A stretch of 64,000 nucleotides of DNA, from the NCBI RefSeq assembly GCF_963665055.1, contig NZ_OY762015.1, positions 992,001 to 1,056,000 of the forward strand. Direction: 5' to 3'. Source of the DNA: an uncultured Methanobacterium sp. GTDB taxonomy: Archaea > Methanobacteriota > Methanobacteria > Methanobacteriales > Methanobacteriaceae. The translations under genes and the position numbers were made by a program. This document shows positions 42,872 through 54,572 of the stretch, piece by piece. Position 1 is the stretch's first letter, and each line of letters opens with the position of its first letter. The notes under the pieces were generated by a model. That model saw only the letters and a list, made by a program, of their open reading frames with translations. It made no database searches and was not told the DNA's origin.

Positions 42872-43561
42872 TTATATGCCCAGAGTGTTCTTGAACCATT
42901 GCCTGATGTCACTGATCCAGGTGTTAGCACTGTTATCTGAATCTGAGGTTAAGGAAATATTTTGGATTGCATCTGAAGTTAGGTTGAATCGGGTCATTAA
43001 ATCTGTTTTAGCAGTATCCAGTTTTTCCTTTAACAGGTAATATTTTGTTTTCTGAGTCTGTACTACTGCCATTGATTCCCCAGAATAGACATCAACATTC
43101 CCTTTACTGGCAATTATCCATATCTGCATCTGGGATTGGGTGGCGTTTTGAAGGTCTGAAGGGTTGGAAGTGTCAATGATCTGTTTGACCTGGTTGGATA
43201 CTGTTCCTGATGGGTAGAGTGTGGATCCTGTAATTGCTTTTTGATCGGGTTCTATGCAGTAGGCCTGTACAGTGTCGTTGCTGTTGGGGTTTAACTTCTT
43301 ATCATCAATGATAACCAGGTCCTGTGATTCTTTACTTTTGAGGATAGTCCCTTTATCCACCATAACTGGTTTGGTTCCATTATTATTTATGGTGACATTG
43401 TGAGGTATAGCCCCGGCAGATGTACTTTGAACAATTTCAACCTGTTTATTATCATAGGCCTGTTCCAGTGTGGTTCCACCGCCAGAAAGGAAGCTCATGG
43501 CCCCACATCCAGCTGCAAAGAGCACTACTACCATTATCAGTAAAATTACCCGTATATTCAT
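42872..43561 (-). CDS. Predicted lipoprotein with ARTHROBACTER-like? unassigned domain
   Basis: 229 residues from ATG 43561, which has AAAGGGG before it. A signal peptide with lipobox LFAAGC near residue 17 is followed by a domain with VEIVQSTSAGAIPHNVTI and KPVMVDKGTILKSKESQDLVIIDD, and a later helix-rich region (YYLLKEKLDTAKTDL). I do not recognise the family and make no functional claim; the word in the name above is only to be read as unassigned. It is probably anchored to the outer face of the membrane. Confidence 0.65.
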   Translation of the reverse strand: MNIRVILLIMVVVLFAAGCGAMSFLSGGGTTLEQAYDNKQVEIVQSTSAGAIPHNVTINNNGTKPVMVDKGTILKSKESQDLVIIDDKKLNPNSNDTVQAYCIEPDQKAITGSTLYPSGTVSNQVKQIIDTSNPSDLQNATQSQMQIWIIASKGNVDVYSGESMAVVQTQKTKYYLLKEKLDTAKTDLMTRFNLTSDAIQNISLTSDSDNSANTWISDIRQWFKNTLGI

Positions 43562-43829
43562 ATATAACCCCTTTAACACCAGATGGATTTTAAATATATT
43601 GTTATTTATATCTTATTTTTGTACTTAATATTTTTAATCAAAGTTTTAGGGATAGTTACAACCACTTTAGAATTATTCTGATACTTTAGAATTATTCTGT
43701 GACTATCCACAATTAATCTAAGAAATTTTTGGCAAAAATTTTTAGATTGAATTTTTCAGGATTGAAATTTCGATAGTGTTGTAATATTCTTTCTTCTGGA
43801 ATTTTCTAAAATGGATTTAAAGATGAGAT
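43562..43829. other. Intergenic region upstream of the lipoprotein gene
   Basis: AT-rich spacer with a repeated ACTTTAGAATTATTCTG unit (about 43662-43697). No gene. It contains the terminator region of proS and the lipoprotein promoter. Confidence 0.4.
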
Positions 43830-45236
<1,407 letters not shown>

Positions 45237-45952
45237 TTCTTCACCATAATTTACTTAATTTGATAATTTGATTTTTTTTAAATAGAATAAAATGATCTGC
45301 AGTTAATTAACAATTTTTGATTCATTCAACTAACAATTCTTATATGTGAATTTTAACTAACAGTTCTTAATTATCTGAATTTTAACTAACAGTTCTTATT
45401 TATCTGAATTTTTACTAACAATTATTAATCATATTATATAAAAGAGGGACTTCTTATTCTTTCTTATTCCTAATTTATATGTTACTAATATCTCTATTTC
45501 TGTTTTACATCTGTAGATTAAATTTACAAAAGTATTCAAATAAATGTTAACGATTAATGTTTAATATTGGGCCATAATAAATGTTTTGAATGAGTTGGGA
45601 AATGGGTGATTTTACAAAAACTTATCCCACTAAGATCATCTTATCCCACTGAAACCATGACCATAATGTAAATCAGGACAACTTATAATTACATTATATT
45701 TTTCGGTTTACCCAACTAACCATCGTTATGATTATGGGAGATAAAATCAAAAATTATTTTATCTGTTAACCTAAAGATTAGTATGGATATTTTAATTAAT
45801 TTAATGAAATTCAGTAAAAATTAATGAAATTAAGGGAAATATTTCATTCGTTGAAGGATCAAAAAATCATTTAAATGGCTGAATAGAAATCAGTAGCATT
45901 TAATTCATTTGTTGGAAGCATAATACAATGGATCTTATAAAAGGAGATTTAC
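45237..45952. other. Long divergent intergenic region between proS and egsA
   Basis: 716 bases with no supported gene. It carries the tandem repeat at 45328-45430 near proS, an inverted-looking CTTATCCCAC / CTTATCCCAC direct pair near 45620-45650, and AT-rich sequence before egsA (AAAAGGAGATTTAC at 45939). Both promoters lie here. Confidence 0.45.
45328..45430. repeat. Imperfect 27-29-bp tandem repeat, about 3.5 units
   Basis: Units of AACTAACAGTTCTTATTTATCTGAATTTT type start at 45328, 45355 and 45384, and a partial one follows. They lie about 90 bases upstream of proS. Confidence 0.8.
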
Positions 45953-46999
45953 ATGGATTTTAATCGGGTAAAATTACCCCGGGAGATCCACAGCGGACCC
46001 GGAGTGCTCAAAGAAACTGGATCAATCTGTAAGGATTTAAAGCTCAGTGGTAGAGTACTGGTGGCCAGTGGACCCAGAACAATGAAAATAGCTGGGGAAT
46101 CTGTTATCAGCAGTCTCCAGGATCATGATTTTGATGTTGAAACTATTATAATTAAAAAACCATCCATGGATGAAGTGGAAGAAGTTCAGGATCATATGGA
46201 AAATATGAGTGCTGTTCTGGGAGTTGGTGGGGGGAAAGTGATTGATGTAGCCAAAATGGCATCAACTCGTTCTGGAACTCACTCTGTGAGTATTCCCACT
46301 GCTGCTTCTCATGATGGTATTTCATCTCCCCGCGCTTCCATTAAAAATCAGGGCGGGAGTGTTTCCTTATCAGCAGAACCACCAATAGGAGTTGTAGCAG
46401 ACACTCAGATCATCAGTCAGGCCCCATTTCGCCTTTTAGCAGCAGGATGTGGGGATATCATCTCTAACTACACTGCAGTCCTGGACTGGAAACTAGCACA
46501 CAGATTGTTAAATGAAGATTACAGTGATTCTGCAGCAGCATTATCTCTTATAACGGCTGAAACAACTATAAAAGCTGCAGGGCATATAAAAGAGGGCCTT
46601 ATTGAAAGTGCAGCCATTGTGGTCAAGGGCCTTATATCCAGTGGAATGGCCATCAGCATTGCAGGTAACAGCAGACCAGCCAGTGGAGCTGAACATAAAT
46701 TCAGCCATGCACTGGACATTATAGCACCAGAACCCGCTCTCCACGGTGAACAATGTGGAGTGGGAACTATAATGATGATGTACCTACATGGTGGTGACTG
46801 GGAATTCATCCGTGACACCCTTAAAACCATTAAAGCCCCAGTAAATGCTCAAGAACTTGGAATAGAACCAGAGTATATTATTCAAGCTCTTATGAAGGCC
46901 CACAACATTCGCAAGGAGCGTTATACTATCCTGGGCGATAGGGGGCTTACTGAAGCTGCAGCCGTCAAACTGGCACGCAAAACAGGAGTAATTGAATAA
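45953..46999 (+). CDS. egsA: Glycerol-1-phosphate dehydrogenase [NAD(P)+]
   Basis: 348 residues. The enzyme reduces dihydroxyacetone phosphate to sn-glycerol-1-phosphate, the defining step of archaeal lipid stereochemistry. LPREIHSGPGVLKETG starts the dinucleotide fold, VLGVGGGKVIDVAKMAS is the NAD(P) loop and PTAASHDGISSPRASI the substrate site; metal ligands include EHKFSHAL with ALHGEQCGVG. AAAAGGAGATTTAC precedes ATG 45953. It is a clear archaeal marker. Confidence 0.97.
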   Translation: MDFNRVKLPREIHSGPGVLKETGSICKDLKLSGRVLVASGPRTMKIAGESVISSLQDHDFDVETIIIKKPSMDEVEEVQDHMENMSAVLGVGGGKVIDVAKMASTRSGTHSVSIPTAASHDGISSPRASIKNQGGSVSLSAEPPIGVVADTQIISQAPFRLLAAGCGDIISNYTAVLDWKLAHRLLNEDYSDSAAALSLITAETTIKAAGHIKEGLIESAAIVVKGLISSGMAISIAGNSRPASGAEHKFSHALDIIAPEPALHGEQCGVGTIMMMYLHGGDWEFIRDTLKTIKAPVNAQELGIEPEYIIQALMKAHNIRKERYTILGDRGLTEAAAVKLARKTGVIE

Positions 47000-47180
47000 A
47001 TTAATGTTTAAAATTTATTAATATTACACCAATGAACTTAAGAGATTACAAATGATATAGGAGATTACCTCAAAAAGTATATGGGAGATTACCTCAAACA
47101 ATTGAAATCCAAAACTAAATTTAATATTGATTATTTAATAAGGGGCAGGGAGACTTTTAATTCCATGGAGTGGATAGATA

Positions 47181-47612
47181 ATGATAACCCTCATCGGAAA
47201 CAATTTAGCAGAAAAAGGACTTAAATTCATGCATTATGGGGCAGCCAGCCAGTGTGATACTTGCCGCTTCAAAGCAACCTGTATTGAATCCCTGGAAGAG
47301 GGTAGAATGTACCGTATCAGAGAGGTTAAAAACACAGAACATCCCTGTATGGTCCATGATAGTGGCAAGGTTAAAGTGGTAGACGTGGACAAAGCCATAA
47401 TAAAAGCTGCTATTAATTCTAAACGCGCATTTGAAGGTTCTAATATTGTTTTCAGTCCCCCTGAATGTGATGAAGAGTGTTCACTGCGTGAGCTTTGCTT
47501 TCCAGAGGGACTTTACCCTGAAGATAAATGTAAAATCGCAAAGAAAATGGGAAAAACCAGTGAAAAATGTCCTAAAGGACTTGACCTCAGTGTGGTCATG
47601 CTCAGGTATTAA
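47181..47612 (+). CDS. UPF0179 family cysteine-rich protein
   Basis: 143 residues with ten or so cysteines in CDTCRFKATC, CMVHD, CDEECSLRELC and CKIAKK contexts, the pattern of UPF0179, an archaeal protein of unknown role probably holding an Fe-S cluster or zinc. The start is ATG 47181. A GGGGCAGGGAG site further upstream and GGATAGATA close by are candidate ribosome sites. Alone in its unit. Confidence 0.85.
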   Translation: MITLIGNNLAEKGLKFMHYGAASQCDTCRFKATCIESLEEGRMYRIREVKNTEHPCMVHDSGKVKVVDVDKAIIKAAINSKRAFEGSNIVFSPPECDEECSLRELCFPEGLYPEDKCKIAKKMGKTSEKCPKGLDLSVVMLRY

Positions 47613-47652
47613 AATAAATGAGTATTAAATTTATTTAAGACTATAAAACACC

Positions 47653-47730
47653 ATAATTTATGAGAAACCTTATAATTTCAGAGTAAAACCAATAATTTAT
47701 GAAAAACCTTATAATTTCAGAGTAAAATCA
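47653..47730. repeat. Two 39-bp direct repeats after UPF0179
   Basis: A 39-base unit (ATAATTTATGAGAAACCTTA...) at 47653-47691 and 47692-47730 with few changes. A second, diverged repeat (GAGTTCTAACTGTATTTATAATA-like, 47793-47845) follows. The region ends at rpiA; no gene. Confidence 0.85.
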
Positions 47731-47898
47731 ATAATTAAAGGGTAACTACCCCGAAAAACTTAAATTATGTTCATACTGAATAATTTATAATGGAGTTCTA
47801 ACTGTATTTATAATAGAGTTTTAACTGTATTTTCTATAATAAACGACTAAATTACATTGTTAATCAAATTGATATTTCAAGTTAAATGGAGATAATAT

Positions 47899-48615
47899 AT
47901 GCATCCGAAAAAAGAAGTTGCCTGGGAAGCTGCCCAGCTGGTAGATGATGCTAAAAAGGAAGTTGCCGAAAAAGCAGCAATGATGGTCTCTGACGGACAA
48001 GTATTGGGCCTGGGAACTGGATCAACTGCCCATTACTTTATTCAAAAACTGGGAGACAGGATCAAAGAAGAGGAACTTGAACTTATGGGAATACCCACCT
48101 CTTATCAGTCCTTTTTCCTGGCAAGGGATTGTGGAATACCTTTAACCACCCTTGATGAACACCTACCTGATCTGGCTGTTGATGGTGCAGATGAGGTAGA
48201 TCCTGATTTAAACCTTATAAAAGGTGGAGGAGCAGCTCACACCTTAGAGAAGATCGTTGACTCTGCAGCAGGGAAATTCCTGGTTATTGTTGATGAATCC
48301 AAAGAGGTTAAACAACTTGGAGATTTCCCAGTGCCACTGGAGGTCATACCATCAGCTTACCGTCCAGTGACAGAATGGATTAAAACTGCAGGTGGAGTGC
48401 CCTCCCTTAGGATGGCCCAGATGAAAGATGGTCCAGTTATAACTGACAATAACAACTTCGTGGTGGATGTTCAGTTTGAGGAGATACCTAAACCCCATGA
48501 ACTTGAAGTAGCACTTAACAGTATCCCCGGTGTGGTGGAAAATGGTATATTCGCAGGGATTGCTGACCAGGTACTAATTGCCACATCTGATGGAGTTAAA
48601 TCATTTAAAAAATAA
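47899..48615 (+). CDS. rpiA: Ribose-5-phosphate isomerase A
   Basis: 238 residues. Interconverts ribose-5-phosphate and ribulose-5-phosphate, needed in archaea for ribose synthesis via the reverse RuMP route. LGLGTGSTAHYFIQKLG near 34, DGADEVDPDLNLIKGGGAAHTLEKI near 95 (catalytic Asp and the Lys of the KGGG loop) and VIVDESKEV confirm it. A TGGAGATAATAT site precedes ATG 47899. A T run (48628-48635) ends the gene. Confidence 0.96.
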   Translation: MHPKKEVAWEAAQLVDDAKKEVAEKAAMMVSDGQVLGLGTGSTAHYFIQKLGDRIKEEELELMGIPTSYQSFFLARDCGIPLTTLDEHLPDLAVDGADEVDPDLNLIKGGGAAHTLEKIVDSAAGKFLVIVDESKEVKQLGDFPVPLEVIPSAYRPVTEWIKTAGGVPSLRMAQMKDGPVITDNNNFVVDVQFEEIPKPHELEVALNSIPGVVENGIFAGIADQVLIATSDGVKSFKK

Positions 48616-48712
48616 TTCATCCAACTCTTTTTTTTATAATAATTTATTTTTCAATTAAGAATTCACTGTTTTTAATTTCAATTACACTGTTCCTGATTAT
48701 GTTCTGTATTTT

Positions 48713-48800
48713 ATTATTCCATTAATTTCTGGATTTTATGTATTGCATTATTCCATTAATTTCTATTCTATATTGTATTATTCCATTAATTTCTGGATTA
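48713..48800. repeat. Three copies of the znuB 3' end in tandem
   Basis: ATTATTCCATTAATTTCT occurs at 48713, 48747 and 48777. Only the third copy is within the gene (coding the last residues before its stop on the minus strand); the other two are downstream, at 34- and 30-base spacing. This is a partial tandem duplication of a gene end. Confidence 0.85.
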
Positions 48801-49581
48801 ATACTGAAACTAAAAATCCCAATCCCAGAACCAGGACAATGGTTGCTCCAGAAGCCAGGTTGAAAAGGTAGGACAGGTAAAGACCGGCTGTGGTGAGTAT
48901 CATTCCCAGGACCACCGATAAGATCATCATTCGCCCCAGATTATAGGTGTACTGTTTAGCGATGGCTGCAGGGATGGTTAAAAGGGCTATTACCAGAATA
49001 ACTCCCACCACTTTAATCATAACCACCACTGATAATGCCACCATGGATAATAAGAGAAGATAAATAGCTGTGGTTGGGATACCCATCACCTGACTGAATT
49101 CCTCATCAAAGGAGATGCCCTGGAATTCTCTCTGGAATAAAAGAACCATGATGATAATTATAACATCTAAAATGAACATTATAATCAGGTCATTAACTGG
49201 AACGGTGAGTATGCTTCCAAAAAGGTAACTCATAAGATCCGGAACGTATCCTGGAGTTAAGTTAATGAATATAATTCCAATAGCCATTCCCAGGCTCCAA
49301 AGTATACCAATAGCTGTGTCTTCACTGATTTTAACCTTTTTACTGGTTAATCCCATTAACAGGGCGGATACTACGCTGAATGGTATTGCCGCCAGTATGG
49401 GGTTTACTCCCAGGAAATATCCCAGTCCAATTCCCCCGAAGGCTGCGTGGGATATTCCCCCACTGATGAAGACTATTCGTTTAACAACAACGTAGGTCCC
49501 CACCAATCCACAGGCCACACTTACCAGAACTGCGGCTAGGAATGCATTCTGCATGAAAGTGTATTCAAGTATTCCAGTCAA
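48778..49581 (-). CDS. znuB: Metal (Zn/Mn-type) ABC transporter permease
   Basis: 267 residues with eight or nine hydrophobic helices, the ABC-3 permease family. VKRIVFISGGISHAAFGGIGLGYFLG near 30 is the conserved cytoplasmic loop and GVILVIALLTIPAAIAKQY near 200 contacts the ATPase. It pairs with the ATPase and binding protein on the same strand. The gene starts at TTG 49581 with GGAGTTTGAT. Which metal it carries (zinc, manganese or iron) is not certain. Confidence 0.9.
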   Translation of the reverse strand: MTGILEYTFMQNAFLAAVLVSVACGLVGTYVVVKRIVFISGGISHAAFGGIGLGYFLGVNPILAAIPFSVVSALLMGLTSKKVKISEDTAIGILWSLGMAIGIIFINLTPGYVPDLMSYLFGSILTVPVNDLIIMFILDVIIIIMVLLFQREFQGISFDEEFSQVMGIPTTAIYLLLLSMVALSVVVMIKVVGVILVIALLTIPAAIAKQYTYNLGRMMILSVVLGMILTTAGLYLSYLFNLASGATIVLVLGLGFLVSVLIQKLME

Positions 49582-49599
49582 TTAAATCAAACTCCAGAT

Positions 49600-49745
49600 G
49601 TAAATATTGGTTATTTTTCCTAAAACTTAATTAATGATATTTTCATTTTCCTAAACTTTAATTAAAGGTAATTTATTTCTTAGAATTTAATTAAAGATAT
49701 TTCATTTCCTTTAACTTTAATTAAAAATATTTTCATGGAATTAAT
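49600..49745. repeat. Degenerate ~33-bp repeats between permease and ATPase genes
   Basis: About four diverged copies of a CCTAAAACTTTAATTAAAGATATTTCATTT block fill the gap between the permease start and the ATPase end. They may reflect slippage; they also separate genes one would expect to overlap. Confidence 0.7.
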
Positions 49746-49783
49746 TGGATTTTTTTATAAGTATAAAGTATTTTTAGAAGCTT

Positions 49784-50539
49784 TTAATGTTTTTTTAAAA
49801 CTCTGTGGGGAATTCCATGACTTATAAGATCAATTGGGCAGTTATAGACAGCTTCCAATCCCCCTCCTGAGTTTTCCACAGGCCCATGGTAGTACAGTTT
49901 CTGATTTAAGCAGGCAATGTTATCCACCTGGGTGGAAACAGCCCCTACATCGTGACTTACCAGGACTATGGCCATCCTCTTTCGAAGTCGGGATAACAGT
50001 TTATAGAATGAATTCTGCATTTCAGGGTCTATGCTGGCCATGGGTTCATCCAGAAGCAGGAGTTTAGGTTCCCTTACCAGTGCCCGTGCAATGAAAACAC
50101 GTTGCATCTGCCCCCCTGAAAGTCGGCTCATCTGACGTTCCTGAAGCTTTATCATACCCACTTCTTCCAGGGCTTTTTCCACCATTTCCCGGTCTTCATC
50201 GGAGTACCCTTTGAAAAAACCATGGTACCTCCCGGATAAGACAGTGTCAAAGACATTTATGGGAAAATCAGGGTCAAATGATACATGCTGGGGGAGGTAA
50301 CCAATGGGGTTATGGGGATTTCCAGGCTTTTTTCCAAATACTGAAATTTGACCATGATCAGCTTTTGTGAGTCCTAATATAACCTTAATGAGGGTACTTT
50401 TACCCCCACCATTAGGGCCTATTATGGCTAAAAAGTCATTCATCCCAATGTTAAGGTTGATATTTGTGAGTACAGGCAGACTATTGAAAGTTACCGATAC
50501 ATTTTCCATTTCAACTGCATTTATAACCATTTTATCCAC
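49784..50539 (-). CDS. znuC: Metal ABC transporter ATP-binding protein
   Basis: 251 residues. Walker A GPNGGGKSTLIK near 39, Q-loop region YLPQHVSFDPDFPI, signature LSGGQMQRVFIARALV near 140 and Walker B LLLLDEPMASID near 160 are all seen. The YLPQ of the Q-loop is typical of the zinc/manganese uptake subfamily. It starts at GTG 50539, with internal ATGs (50530, 50518) as alternatives. It powers the adjacent permease. Confidence 0.92.
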   Translation of the reverse strand: MDKMVINAVEMENVSVTFNSLPVLTNINLNIGMNDFLAIIGPNGGGKSTLIKVILGLTKADHGQISVFGKKPGNPHNPIGYLPQHVSFDPDFPINVFDTVLSGRYHGFFKGYSDEDREMVEKALEEVGMIKLQERQMSRLSGGQMQRVFIARALVREPKLLLLDEPMASIDPEMQNSFYKLLSRLRKRMAIVLVSHDVGAVSTQVDNIACLNQKLYYHGPVENSGGGLEAVYNCPIDLISHGIPHRVLKKH

Positions 50540-50776
50540 ATATCCTGTGTCTATCCCTCATTATTACTTTAAAATAATTTTTTCGAAATATTTAGGAGAT
50601 TATAATCATTATAGTGCAATTATAATCGTTAATTTATTGTTGTATTGTAAATTTATTTATTGGATTTAATGATTGTTGGATTAATTAATGTTGGATAATA
50701 CACTAATTGAGAATATTATCGGTCTATTTCTAAAATTATTTCAAACCCCAGATTACTATAAACCATTAATAAAAAT

Positions 50777-51664
50777 TTAACTATTAGCAAATGCCTCTGC
50801 CACTTTTTTCATGTTTTCAAGGTAGTTTTCACTTAGATCATCTGCTATAACCACTTTTCCCCCTATTTCGTTGGCAATTACCTGTGCATTACTGGTTGAA
50901 AACTGCGGACTGACAAATATAACTTTTATGTTATCCTGGCGTGCCTGATCAACCAGATTGGATATGCCCTGGGGTGTGGGTTCTTTTCCCTGTGATTCTA
51001 TAGATATCTGCTGGAGATTATAATCCTTGCAGAAATATCCCCAGGCAGGGTGGTAAACCATTATTTTAGTATTGTTTTTACCAGACATGGTCTGGGTTAT
51101 ATTTTTATCCAGATCATCCAGTTCTTTTAAATATTCATCCCTGTTTTTAGTGTAATAATCTTTATTTTGAGGATCTTCCTGCACAAGGGTCTGGTAAATA
51201 TTTTCCACCATGATTTTAGCATTTCTGGGTGAAACCCACACATGGGGGTCGCTACCTGATTCTTGCTCTGCGGTGTTAGGGATTAGTTGGATGCCTGCAG
51301 AGGTGTTGACCACCTTCATTTGACTGTTCATACTGGTCAACTTGTCCATCCAGGTGAGTTCGAATTCTATGCCTGACCCAACCTGGAAGTAGATCTGGGC
51401 ATCCTGAACCTGCTTCATCTGGCTGGGAAGGGGCTCGTAGGTATGGGGATCTGCACCCGGTGGTACCATCACCGTTACATTCACCTTGTCCCCACCTACT
51501 CGTTTTACAAACTCTTCCTGGGGCCCCACCGTTACCACAACTCCTATTTTTCCATCAGATGATCCATTGGAGTTTCCAGTGGAATTGTAGAAATAAATGG
51601 TAAATGCCATTAAAATAAGGAGTAATATCAATGTTAAAATAATGAGAATTTTTTTTCGTTCCAT
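50777..51664 (-). CDS. znuA: Metal ABC transporter substrate-binding protein (ZnuA family)
   Basis: 295 residues. An N-terminal membrane helix or signal anchor (ILIILTLILLLILMAFTIY) is followed by the cluster 9 binding fold: VGGDKVNVTVMVPPGADPHTYEP, SGSDPHVWVSPRN (His ligand), MVYHPAWGYF (His) and FVSPQFS with the IADDLSE end (Asp ligand). No lipobox cysteine or long histidine loop is present. ATG 51664 is preferred over 51679 because it begins MERKKILI. The NikR-like gene is divergent. Confidence 0.9.
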   Translation of the reverse strand: MERKKILIILTLILLLILMAFTIYFYNSTGNSNGSSDGKIGVVVTVGPQEEFVKRVGGDKVNVTVMVPPGADPHTYEPLPSQMKQVQDAQIYFQVGSGIEFELTWMDKLTSMNSQMKVVNTSAGIQLIPNTAEQESGSDPHVWVSPRNAKIMVENIYQTLVQEDPQNKDYYTKNRDEYLKELDDLDKNITQTMSGKNNTKIMVYHPAWGYFCKDYNLQQISIESQGKEPTPQGISNLVDQARQDNIKVIFVSPQFSTSNAQVIANEIGGKVVIADDLSENYLENMKKVAEAFANS

Positions 51665-51736
51665 AATAATTGACACCATGAATGATTCGTTATTTAAAGA
51701 AAATCATGTTTAGGTATAATTTTATGTAATATCATA

Positions 51737-51772
<36 letters not shown>

Positions 51773-51788
51773 ATTAACAAGGTTTTTA

Positions 51789-51804
51789 TATTAATTTATT
51801 AATA
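51789..51804. promoter_or_regulatory. Perfect 16-base inverted repeat at the NikR-like gene start (candidate operator)
   Basis: TATTAAT-TT-ATTAATA is an inverted repeat with seven-base arms, ending two bases before the first codon of the NikR-like gene. It is placed well for autoregulation, and znuA starts 125 bases away on the other strand. AT-richness makes such palindromes less rare, so it stays a candidate. Confidence 0.4.
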
Positions 51805-51806
51805 CT

Positions 51807-52205
<399 letters not shown>

Positions 52206-52264
52206 TTTCCTTTACCTCCGGAATAATTAATTGATCCAATTAAGGATTTCCCAATTGACGTATT

Positions 52265-54406
52265 TCATTTTAAAATATTGATTAAATCATCTGGATTGTT
52301 TACTGGAGCATGGCAGGTGCCATTGCCACATACATATGCTGTAGCCTGACCATTAACCATAGTTTTATGTTCCAGAGATCCGGTAATCTGATTAATTAAT
52401 GAATCATCACTTGATTTGAGGATTAAAACCACGTTGGGTAGGTATTCTTTTTTGATGGTGTTTAACAATACCTGGGTGTCCGGGCTGTCTTTTTCTCCAA
52501 TGATTACAACCTGGAAGGAAGGACCTACCTTCAGGATTATTGCTGATAGGAACATGGTGAATGCAGAGGGTGATTGTGTTATCATTGGTGCGAAATAGGA
52601 TTCCAACCCCTGAGAAGTCTCTCTGATTTTCATATCATCAATTATTAAAGAAATTTTCTCAAGGTTCATCATCTGCACTGAATTTCCAGATGGTAATGCT
52701 GTGTCATAGGCTTCTTTTTGTCTTACCAGGATTTTCTGAGTGAAATCTGAGGTGAAATAGAACCCACCATTATCCTGATCCAGGAAGTGTTCCAGAAGGG
52801 TTTGATTTAGTTTAAGGGCAATTTCAAGATATTCTGGTTGGAAGGTAGCCTCATAAAGTTCCAGTAATCCCCATATGAGATAGGCATAGTCATCAAGATT
52901 ACCATCCACCGCAGCTTCACCATCCCTCCAGCGATGTTTTAGTCTTCCCTGGTGGTGCAGTTTGGTCATTATGAATTTCACCGCATCTCCAGCTGCCATT
53001 AAATAATCTTCTCTACCGAATAAGTTACCTGCCAGTGCTAAGGCTACAATGACCAGTCCATTCCAGTCAGTCAGTATTTTATCATCCTTATGAGGATGTA
53101 TCCTTGATTTTCGGGTTTGGAATACTTTTTCTCTTGAAGTTTCTGTTTTCCACCATAACTCTTCTGAGGAAATTCCCAGTTTTTTTGAAAGCTCATCCCA
53201 GTTTTGGGATCTATGAAGTATGTTTTTACCCGTTTTAGTCCTCGTAACTTCATCCTTAAAGTTGCCCTCCTCTGAAACTGAGTAAATCTCCGAGAAAAGG
53301 GTTCCCTCATCAGAACCTAACAGGTCCATGATTTCATCCTGACTCCACAGGTAGAACTTACCTTCTTCCCCTTCACTGTCTGCATCCTCAGCAGAATAAA
53401 ATCCACCTTCAGGTGATCTCATGTCCCTTAAAATGTATTCAAGAACTTCTTCAGCTGTTTCCCGGTATCTGGTTTTTCCTGTGGCCTGGAAGGCTTCAGT
53501 GTATGCAATTGCCAGGAGGGCCTGGTCATATAACATTTTTTCAAAGTGTGGAACTATCCACTGGCGATCTACAGTGTAACGGTGAAAACCAAAACCAACA
53601 TGGTCATAAATTCCCCCTTTCTTCATGGCATCCAGTGTTTTCTCCACCATGGTTAAAGCAGAGTCTTCACCAGTATGTTTCCAGTACCTTAAAAGGAAAA
53701 GCAGGTGATGGGGTGTGGGGAATTTCTGATTATTCCCAAATCCTGCGTATTTTTCATCGAAGTTATCACTGAGTGACTGGTAAGCTTGTTTTAAAATTTC
53801 TTCACCTAATTCTTGTCTTGATTTTTCTGGAAATCCCTGGGTCCCTTTTGAACTTTGAGGTATTGGGCCTTTAGATATCTGCTGGAGTGAGCTGGTTAGT
53901 TCTTCGGCTGATTTAACCAGATCACCCCTCTTGTTGTCCCATAAATCCTTGACATTTAAGATAAGGTCCCTGAGGCCTGTTCCCCTGGGACCTGTATCTT
54001 TGGGGAAGTAAGTCCCTGCAAAGAATGGTTTTAGGTCAGGAGTCATGATAACTGTGAGTGGCCATCCCCCACTACCGGTAATCATTTGACAAACTGTCAT
54101 GTAGACACTGTCTATATCAGGTCTTTCCTCCCGGTCAACCTTAACTGGTACGAAGACCTGATTTAGGAGATCACCTATTTCAGGGTCCTGGAAGGACTCC
54201 CTGGCCATGACATGACACCAGTGGCAGGTTGAGTAACCAATTGATAAAAATATAGGTTTATCTTCATTTTTAGCCTTATTAAATGCTTCATCACCCCATG
54301 GATACCAGTCTACAGGGTTATCTGCGTGTTGAAGTAAATAAGGGCTTTTTTCATATTTGAGATGGTTTTGGGTTTTTTCGGATTCTGGGGAAGGGTTAAG
54401 GGACAT
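52265..54406 (-). CDS. DUF255 thioredoxin-domain protein (YyaL/SPATA20 family)
   Basis: 713 residues from ATG 54406 (TTG 54418 is upstream in frame). The first 160 residues are a thioredoxin-like domain with the motif STCHWCHVM (CxxC near 65) and YPWGDEAFNKAKNEDKPIFLSIGY. The remaining 550 residues are an alpha/alpha toroid resembling glycosidases or N-acylglucosamine epimerases: HDVGFG-like YDHVGFGFHRYTVD, HFEKMLYDQALL. The family is widespread, but its function is unknown; a role in redox or sugar metabolism is guesswork. Confidence 0.9.
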   Translation of the reverse strand: MSLNPSPESEKTQNHLKYEKSPYLLQHADNPVDWYPWGDEAFNKAKNEDKPIFLSIGYSTCHWCHVMARESFQDPEIGDLLNQVFVPVKVDREERPDIDSVYMTVCQMITGSGGWPLTVIMTPDLKPFFAGTYFPKDTGPRGTGLRDLILNVKDLWDNKRGDLVKSAEELTSSLQQISKGPIPQSSKGTQGFPEKSRQELGEEILKQAYQSLSDNFDEKYAGFGNNQKFPTPHHLLFLLRYWKHTGEDSALTMVEKTLDAMKKGGIYDHVGFGFHRYTVDRQWIVPHFEKMLYDQALLAIAYTEAFQATGKTRYRETAEEVLEYILRDMRSPEGGFYSAEDADSEGEEGKFYLWSQDEIMDLLGSDEGTLFSEIYSVSEEGNFKDEVTRTKTGKNILHRSQNWDELSKKLGISSEELWWKTETSREKVFQTRKSRIHPHKDDKILTDWNGLVIVALALAGNLFGREDYLMAAGDAVKFIMTKLHHQGRLKHRWRDGEAAVDGNLDDYAYLIWGLLELYEATFQPEYLEIALKLNQTLLEHFLDQDNGGFYFTSDFTQKILVRQKEAYDTALPSGNSVQMMNLEKISLIIDDMKIRETSQGLESYFAPMITQSPSAFTMFLSAIILKVGPSFQVVIIGEKDSPDTQVLLNTIKKEYLPNVVLILKSSDDSLINQITGSLEHKTMVNGQATAYVCGNGTCHAPVNNPDDLINILK

Positions 54407-54572
54407 TTTTATCGCCAATACTAATTTTTTTATGTATTAAATTGGATTTTTACGCTAAATTTAAATGTCTACAAAATTGAAAAATCCTTTTAAATTGAGA
54501 GATCTTTCAATTTGAAAGATAAATTTTTTATTTTCATCAGGATTTTCAAATTCCACCGGGGTGTATGGTTCA

